In this document: positions 7,777-11,225 of the stretch, one piece after another
Layout: the number at the start of each line of letters is the position of its first letter
Numbering within the stretch: the stretch's first letter is position 1
DNA from: Lachnospiraceae bacterium
GTDB lineage: Bacteria; Bacillota; Clostridia; Lachnospirales; Lachnospiraceae
Reading direction: 5' to 3'
DNA: 11,225 nucleotides
Assembly (NCBI GenBank): GCA_900754855.1
Contig: CAAEEI010000164.1
Coordinates: forward strand, 1 to 11,225
Notes under the pieces: model-generated
What the model was told of the DNA's origin: nothing
The model's database searches: none
The model's input: only the letters and a program-made list of their open reading frames with translations
Translations under genes and position numbers: made by a program

Positions 7777-8705
7777 TGGGTCAACTCCTTTATTTTATCT
7801 GTCACGGTCTGCATTTCCTCCATGCTTCCGATTTTAAACATATTCACATTACGATCGATTTTCCGCATAAATCCGGACAACGTTTTTCCCGGTCCGATTT
7901 CAATAAAAATATCCACGCCTTCCTCAATCATACGGCGGATGCTCTGTTCCCAGTGCACGGCGGTGGATACCTGCGCTTTCAGTAAATCTTTCGTTTTTTC
8001 TATTTCTGTGATCACTTCTGCATTGACATTGGTGACATAAGGGATACGCAGCGGTTTCCATTCTACCTGCGCCAGTGTTTCATAAAGTTTTTCTCCCGCT
8101 TCTTTTAAATAAGGAGAATGAAACGGCCCGCTGACCTTCAGCGGCAGCACCCGTTTTGCCCCGGCTTCTTTCAGCGCCGGCGTCACCCTGTCTATGGCAT
8201 CTTTTTTGCCGGTGATTACAATCTGGCCGGGACAGTTATAATTCGCCACAAAAACGTCTTCTTCCTGATCCGTCACCGCATTGACTGCCTCTGCGGAAAG
8301 TCCGAGAACTGCTGCCATGCCTCCGGAACCATCCGGCACTGCATTGTGCATGAGTTTTCCTCTTTCCCATATGGTTTTTATTGCGTCTTCATCGCTCATG
8401 CCTCCGGCTGCCACGATGGCGCAGTATTCTCCAAGGCTTAATCCGGCCGTCATATCTGGTTTTATCCCCTGCGCCATGATTTCTTCCGTCATGGCCAGGC
8501 AGGTCGTCACCAGCGCAGCCTGGGTATAATCTGTGCGGTCAAGCAGGGAATTTTCTTCAAAACAGAGTGAAGCAATATCCATCGGCAACAGTGCATTGCT
8601 TTTTTCATAGATTTTTTTTGCTTTTGCACTCTGGGTATAAAAATCTTTTCCCATTCCGATCGTCTGCGCGCCCTGTCCCGGATATAAAAAAGCAATTTTA
8701 CTCAT
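7767..8705 (-). CDS. fabD: Malonyl-CoA:ACP transacylase (FabD)
   Basis: This 312-residue acyltransferase loads malonyl groups from CoA onto AcpP. It begins with IAFLYPGQGAQTIGMG (oxyanion loop near Gln11). The nucleophile is Ser90 in GLSLGEY, and the catalytic base is His196 in SGPFHSPYL. Arg115 (WERGKLM) sits where the malonyl carboxylate-binding arginine is expected. The nucleophile elbow has Leu in place of the usual His of GHSLGEY, a variant I believe occurs in other Firmicute FabD proteins. The start at 8705 overlaps the fabK end by 8 bases (sequence ATGAGTAA), and an AAGGA site lies within fabK. Overlaps at both ends imply coordinated translation of fabK-fabD-fabG. Confidence 0.98.
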   Translation of the reverse strand: MSKIAFLYPGQGAQTIGMGKDFYTQSAKAKKIYEKSNALLPMDIASLCFEENSLLDRTDYTQAALVTTCLAMTEEIMAQGIKPDMTAGLSLGEYCAIVAAGGMSDEDAIKTIWERGKLMHNAVPDGSGGMAAVLGLSAEAVNAVTDQEEDVFVANYNCPGQIVITGKKDAIDRVTPALKEAGAKRVLPLKVSGPFHSPYLKEAGEKLYETLAQVEWKPLRIPYVTNVNAEVITEIEKTKDLLKAQVSTAVHWEQSIRRMIEEGVDIFIEIGPGKTLSGFMRKIDRNVNMFKIGSMEEMQTVTDKIKELTQCC

Positions 8706-9636
8706 AACATCCCGTTCCTTTCAAAAGAGCTTCCGCATCGGCATTTAATGTCTCTACGATTTCTTTACAGCTTCTGATTTCTTTTACCAGACCAGCAATC
8801 TGTCCGGCCATGACGCTGCCATTAATGACGTCGCCATCCACAACCGCTTTTTTGAGACCGCCAAGGGTCAGCTTTTCCAGTTCTTCAAAGCTTGCGCCTT
8901 CCGCTTCTCTTCGAAGATATTCCTGGGTCTGTTTATTACGAAGAGTACGTACCGGATGTCCCGTACTTCTTCCGGTTACTTTGCTGTCAATATCTTTTGC
9001 TTTGACAATTTTATTTTTATACGCTTCACTGGCTATGGATTCCCTGGAAGCGACAAAGATCGTTCCCATCTGTACGGCTCTTGCTCCCAGCATAAATGCT
9101 GCCGCAATACCACGGCCGTCGGCAATTCCTCCTGCGGCAATGACCGGGATGGACACTGCGTCTGCCACCTGCGGAACCAGAGCCATTGTTGTAATCTCTC
9201 CAATATGTCCGCCGGATTCGGTTCCTTCTGCAATCACTGCATCGGCTCCGGCTCTTTCCATTCTTCTGGCCAGCGCCACGCTGGCTACCACCGGGATTAC
9301 TTTTACGCCGGCTTCTTTCCACATCTGCATATATTTTTCCGGATTACCGGCGCCTGTGGTAACGACTTCCACTTTTTCTTCTGCGATAATGGCAGCGATG
9401 GCGTCGGCTTCCGGATTCATTAACATTAAATTTACCCCAAACGGTTTATCTGTTTTTTCTTTTACCTGCCTTATCTGTTCTCTGACCCAGGAAGCCTGCG
9501 CACCGCCTGCGCCGATGATTCCCAGACCGCCTGCTTCCGATACGGCAGCCGCCAGTTCACTGGTTGCCACCCAGGCCATTCCGCCCTGAATGATCGGATA
9601 CGCAATGTCCAGCAGCGTTGTAATTTCTGTTTTCAT
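8698..9636 (-). CDS. fabK: FMN-dependent enoyl-ACP reductase II (FabK)
   Basis: This 312-residue TIM-barrel flavoprotein performs the last reduction of the elongation cycle, converting trans-2-enoyl-ACP to acyl-ACP. It has the FabK hallmarks: YPIIQGGMAWVA (13-24), GVNLMLMNP (67-75), the active-site motif ESGGHIG with His144 at the position of the catalytic histidine of S. pneumoniae FabK, and IAAGGIADG for FMN phosphate binding. Length matches the streptococcal enzyme. FabK replaces FabI, which is absent from the window; FabK enzymes are intrinsically insensitive to triclosan. The ATG at 9636 has GGAG 9 bases upstream. It lies 75 bases after acpP, in the same relative place as in streptococcal clusters. 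Its distant relative at 530-1591 shares the fold but not the details, so the two are not recent duplicates. Confidence 0.97.
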   Translation of the reverse strand: MKTEITTLLDIAYPIIQGGMAWVATSELAAAVSEAGGLGIIGAGGAQASWVREQIRQVKEKTDKPFGVNLMLMNPEADAIAAIIAEEKVEVVTTGAGNPEKYMQMWKEAGVKVIPVVASVALARRMERAGADAVIAEGTESGGHIGEITTMALVPQVADAVSIPVIAAGGIADGRGIAAAFMLGARAVQMGTIFVASRESIASEAYKNKIVKAKDIDSKVTGRSTGHPVRTLRNKQTQEYLRREAEGASFEELEKLTLGGLKKAVVDGDVINGSVMAGQIAGLVKEIRSCKEIVETLNADAEALLKGTGCYE

Positions 9637-9680
9637 ATTTTTTCACTCCATTATTCTTTCGGACAACGTGTTTACTTACG

Positions 9681-9729
9681 AAAATTATTTCTGATGACTT
9701 TCTGCAAAAAATTATTCCTGATGACTTTC
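9681..9729. repeat. Tandem duplication of the acpP 3' end (22-bp copies, 27-bp period)
   Basis: A 22-base segment at 9681-9702 recurs at 9708-9729 with one mismatch (21 of 22). The period is 27 bases, exactly nine codons. On the coding strand the right-hand copy contains the last codons and stop of acpP (Ser-His-Gln-Glu-stop). The second copy follows the stop in the same frame and would read Glu-Ser-His-Gln-Lys-stop. It is therefore a silent partial duplication of the gene end, leaving two in-frame stop codons. Confidence 0.9.
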
Positions 9730-9939
9730 AATATAGGCAATCAGATCCGCTATGGTATCGATTCCTTCCAGATCCTCCGAAGGAATTTCCACATCAAACT
9801 CTTCTTCCAGCGTCATTACCATTTCAAACAGATCCAGAGAATCGATATGCAGATCATTTTTGAAAGAGGCCTCCATGGTTACCTGCTCTGCGTCTACACC
9901 AACTTCTTCCACAATTAAATCTCTGATTTTTTCAAACAT
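9712..9939 (-). CDS. acpP: Acyl carrier protein
   Basis: This 75-residue acidic helical-bundle protein carries growing acyl chains on a 4'-phosphopantetheine arm. The modified serine is Ser34 in the conserved motif DSLDLFEMV (33-41), preceded by the usual LHI and followed by the acidic helix EEEFDVEIP that contacts FASII enzymes. Composition is strongly acidic, as expected. The start at 9939 has AGGAC 7 bases upstream. The spacer to fabH is 77 bases and begins with a hairpin on the fabH stop codon; the spacer to fabK holds a duplicated copy of the acpP 3' end. No phosphopantetheinyl transferase gene is present in the window. Acyl-ACP made here is also the expected corepressor for the FabT-like regulator. 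Confidence 0.98.
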   Translation of the reverse strand: MFEKIRDLIVEEVGVDAEQVTMEASFKNDLHIDSLDLFEMVMTLEEEFDVEIPSEDLEGIDTIADLIAYIESHQE

Positions 9940-9996
9940 AATTTTGTCCTCGCTTTCTTAACGTTTTACTTTTTGATTTTCCTGCTATTTTCTATG

Positions 9997-10019
9997 TAAT
10001 CCGGCCTGGCCGGTGATTA
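9997..10019 (-). other. Stem-loop overlapping the fabH stop codon
   Basis: Arms TAATC-CGGCC (9997-10006) and GGCCG-GT-GATTA (10008-10019) pair as ten base pairs with a two-base bulge. The central base leaves a tight turn, so the last G-C pair or two would open to form the loop. The fabH stop codon is part of the outer stem. No U-run follows on the minus strand, so this is not an intrinsic terminator; an RNA stability or processing element between fabH and acpP is a possible role. Confidence 0.6.
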
Positions 10020-10976
10020 CCATTCCATATAAAATCCGCCCCAGGTCAGCCCGCCGCCGAATCCCGCCACGACCAGCTTCATCCCCGGTTTTAACCGATG
10101 GCTTCGGTTTAATTCATCCAGCAATATGGGAATACATGCCGAAGAAATATTTCCATTTTCCATAATATTCATCGGAAACTTACTTTCTTCCTGTCCCAGT
10201 CTTTTGGCGATGGCTTCGATGATTCTGCGATTGGCCTGATGCAGAAGAAAATAATCAATTTCTTCTGCCTGTCGCCCACTGCAATGAAGAATCTCCCGGA
10301 TGACTTCCGGAACTTTTTTTACGGCAAATTTAAAAATCTCCCGCCCATCCATGCGGTAATAATCATCAAAGGGCAGCTTATCTTTTCCATGGCCAACGCT
10401 GCAGGTCAGCACATGTCCTTTCCTTCCATCTGCATGGAGAACAACCGGAAGACAGAGATCTCCAGGATTTCCTTCTGCTTTTAAAACAGCAGCTCCTGCT
10501 CCGTCACCAAACAAAATACAGGTTCCCCTGTCTGTCCAGTCGATACCGTTGGAGAGACATTCGCTACCTATAACCAGAGCAGTACGGATCAGCCCGGCTT
10601 TCATCTGCCCGGCCGCCATCTGGTAGCCGGTGATAAATCCGCTGCAGGCTGAATTTACGTCAAAGGCCGCCGCATGCGTCGCTCCCAGAGCCGCCTGCAC
10701 TTCACAGGCAACGCAGGGCAGCGTCTGCTCTGCAGATACGGTGGCCACAATGACCATGTCGATGTCTTCCGGCATAATTTTGGCATTGTCCACCGCTCTT
10801 TTTGCCGCTTTGACAGCCAGATCCGCCACCGTTTCTTTTTGTGCTATATGTCTTGTCTTCACTCCCGTCCTCGTCTGAATCCATTCATCCGAGGTCTCTA
10901 CCATCCGGGAAAGCTCATGGTTATCCAGGATTTTCTCCGGGAGGAATGAACCTGTACCTGCGATTTTTACAAACAT
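10017..10976 (-). CDS. fabH: 3-oxoacyl-ACP synthase III (FabH), chain initiation
   Basis: This 319-residue condensing enzyme starts fatty acid chains by joining a short acyl-CoA to malonyl-ACP. The Cys-His-Asn triad is C111 (DVNSACSGF), H246 (LLHQANRR) and N276 (ENGNIS). It starts with VKIAGTGSFLPEKILDN and ends GGGLTWGGFYMEW, both typical of FabH. I chose the ATG at 10976: it has a purine-rich AGGGAGAAG site, gives the family length (E. coli FabH is 317) and puts the conserved beta strand at residue 3. The frame is open 45 codons further upstream, but that stretch is AT-rich promoter and operator DNA, and the upstream TTG at 11111 is the first part of the -35 box. The motif after N276 reads ISSACIP rather than the more usual TSAASIP, placing an extra Cys280 near the active site. 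First gene of the operon. Confidence 0.97.
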   Translation of the reverse strand: MFVKIAGTGSFLPEKILDNHELSRMVETSDEWIQTRTGVKTRHIAQKETVADLAVKAAKRAVDNAKIMPEDIDMVIVATVSAEQTLPCVACEVQAALGATHAAAFDVNSACSGFITGYQMAAGQMKAGLIRTALVIGSECLSNGIDWTDRGTCILFGDGAGAAVLKAEGNPGDLCLPVVLHADGRKGHVLTCSVGHGKDKLPFDDYYRMDGREIFKFAVKKVPEVIREILHCSGRQAEEIDYFLLHQANRRIIEAIAKRLGQEESKFPMNIMENGNISSACIPILLDELNRSHRLKPGMKLVVAGFGGGLTWGGFYMEW

Positions 10977-10985
10977 ATCTGTTAT

Positions 10986-10994
10986 CTTCTCCCT
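10986..10994 (-). promoter_or_regulatory. fabH ribosome binding site (decides the start)
   Basis: The minus strand reads AGGGAGAAG, whose end is 9 bases before the ATG at 10976. No such site precedes the in-frame ATG at 11021, where the upstream bases are TTTGGAATCCAAATGAT. The block GGAGAAGATAAC is shared with the ribosome binding site of fabZ. Confidence 0.75.
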
Positions 10995-11011
10995 TTTCTT
11001 TTTCCATGCAT

Positions 11012-11034
11012 TGATTATCATTTGGATTCCAAAT
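11012..11034. promoter_or_regulatory. Secondary palindromes in the fabH leader, possible extra FabT sites
   Basis: Two adjoining palindromes lie in the untranslated leader: TGAT-T-ATCA (11012-11020) and ATTTGGA-T-TCCAAAT (11020-11034), sharing one base. The first matches the centre of the FabT consensus as I recall it (TTTGATTATCAAA). The second has the same 6-1-6 layout as the main operator, with G-C replacing one A-T pair. Their centres are 11 bases apart. Binding is inference only. Confidence 0.4.
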
Positions 11035-11040
11035 TGTTTT

Positions 11041-11055
11041 ATTTTAAATTGAAAT
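11041..11055. promoter_or_regulatory. Degenerate palindrome between the operators
   Basis: ATTTTAA-A-TTGAAAT is an inverted repeat with 6 of 7 arm positions matched, adjoining the main operator. It could be a weak extra regulator site, but the region is very AT-rich and chance is a real alternative. Confidence 0.25.
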
Positions 11056-11079
11056 ATTTTGAAGTTCAAACTTTTTGAA
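11056..11079. promoter_or_regulatory. FabT-type operator overlapping the fabH transcription start
   Basis: TTTGAA-G-TTCAAA (11058-11070) is a perfect 6-1-6 palindrome, matching TTTGA-N3-TCAAA with flanking A and T at the positions I recall for the FabT box of S. pneumoniae. A third half-site, TTTGAA at 11074-11079, is inverted relative to the middle half-site. The core lies 13 bases past the -10 box, so a bound protein would cover about +7 to +19 and the start itself. A FabT-like regulator is encoded at the other end of the operon, which supports this reading. Confidence 0.72.
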
Positions 11080-11083
11080 TCTA

Positions 11084-11111
11084 AATATATCACAGTCTTC
11101 GGAGATGTCAA
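11084..11111 (-). promoter_or_regulatory. Main promoter of the FASII operon
   Basis: On the minus strand a perfect -35 TTGACA (11111-11106) is followed after 16 bases by -10 TATATT (11089-11084, 5 of 6 consensus), with TG at 11092-11091 giving an extended -10. The start should fall near 11077, giving a leader of about 100 bases before fabH. This is the strongest promoter-like sequence in the window. Confidence 0.85.
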
Positions 11112-11143
11112 GTATTAAAAAAAGTACAAAATATTTTATAAGT

Positions 11144-11188
11144 CTATGTAAACGCCGCTTTCTTTTCTCTTTTATTCTTGGAAAACAT
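11144..11188 (-). CDS. Possible 14-codon ORF upstream of the fabH promoter
   Basis: An ATG at 11188 opens a 14-codon frame ending in TAG, encoding the basic peptide MFSKNKREKKAAFT. A GGAGG (11204-11200) lies 11 bases upstream, slightly long spacing, and a TATAAT (11218-11213) lies just above that. The peptide is rich in Lys and Arg and I recognise no family. It ends 32 bases before the fabH -35 box. It could be a leader peptide, a small gene or chance; the window ends too soon to tell. Confidence 0.2.
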   Translation of the reverse strand: MFSKNKREKKAAFT

Positions 11189-11207
11189 CGCTGTACAAAC
11201 CTCCGGG

Positions 11208-11222
11208 AAAGTATTATACTTT
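11208..11222. promoter_or_regulatory. Palindromic -10-like element at the right edge
   Basis: AAAGTAT-T-ATACTTT is a perfect 7-1-7 palindrome that contains TATAAT on the minus strand. If it is a promoter its -35 lies outside the window. The symmetry means it could also bind a regulator or work in both directions. Nothing else defines its role. Confidence 0.3.
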
Positions 11223-11225
11223 TGA

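Noticed and set aside
8810..9589. A 259-codon plus-strand open frame opposite fabK.
   Set aside because: It is low-complexity (Ser, Ala, Thr, Pro) and lies wholly within fabK, which has clear catalytic motifs; a mirror of codon bias is the simplest explanation.
10977..11111. A 45-codon N-terminal extension of fabH starting at TTG 11111 or ATG 11021.
   Set aside because: The extension is AT-rich, contains the -10 box and the operator palindromes, has no ribosome site before either start, and would make FabH longer than its family. The TTG is part of the -35 hexamer.
11118..11146. A possible terminator ahead of the fabH promoter: an AT-only inverted repeat near AAAATATTTT followed by a T-run on the minus strand.
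   Set aside because: The stem has only A-T and one G-T pair and almost no loop, so it would be too weak to end transcription.

Overview
The window carries one long minus-strand operon for type II fatty acid synthesis (FASII). It runs right to left as fabH, acpP, fabK, fabD, fabG, fabF, accB, fabZ, accC, a fused accD-accA gene, an FMN-dependent nitronate-monooxygenase-like (NMO) gene, and a MarR-family regulator that looks like FabT. Genes are tightly packed, with three overlaps (fabK/fabD, fabD/fabG, accC/accDA) and no gene-free stretch over 300 bases. I see no tRNA, rRNA, CRISPR array, transposase or plus-strand gene.

Organism: the order fabH-acpP-fabK-fabD-fabG-fabF-accB-fabZ-accC-accD-accA is the streptococcal/Firmicute FASII order. 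The FMN enoyl reductase FabK, strong AGGAG-type ribosome binding sites, moderate GC content and an AccD-AccA fusion suggest an anaerobic Clostridia member, probably Lachnospiraceae. The family is inference; Firmicutes is fairly safe.

Right edge (10977-11225): this is the control region. A near-consensus promoter (TTGACA, 16 bp spacer, extended -10 TGA-TATATT) lies about 110 bp upstream of fabH. Just downstream is a palindrome, TTTGAAGTTCAAA, that fits the FabT box as I remember it (TTTGA-N3-TCAAA), followed by further palindromes down the leader. A second -10-like palindrome and a possible 14-codon ORF sit at the very edge.

How the genes work together: AccB, AccC and AccDA make malonyl-CoA. 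FabD moves the malonyl group to AcpP, and FabH starts the chain with acetyl-CoA or another short acyl-CoA. FabF, FabG, FabZ and FabK run the elongation cycle. The MarR protein at the 3' end probably senses acyl-ACP and represses the fabH promoter, closing a feedback loop.

Most interesting points: (1) Streptococcal clusters carry fabM (the isomerase for unsaturated fatty acids) and fabT at the 5' end. Here no fabM or fabA is seen, and the 3' end holds an NMO-like gene plus the FabT-like gene. The NMO-like protein is therefore a candidate for anaerobic unsaturated fatty acid synthesis, comparable to UfaA of Neisseria. (2) The operator array at fabH. (3) The AccDA fusion. (4) A 27-bp tandem duplication of the acpP 3' end and a hairpin on the fabH stop codon, both flanking the acyl carrier gene.
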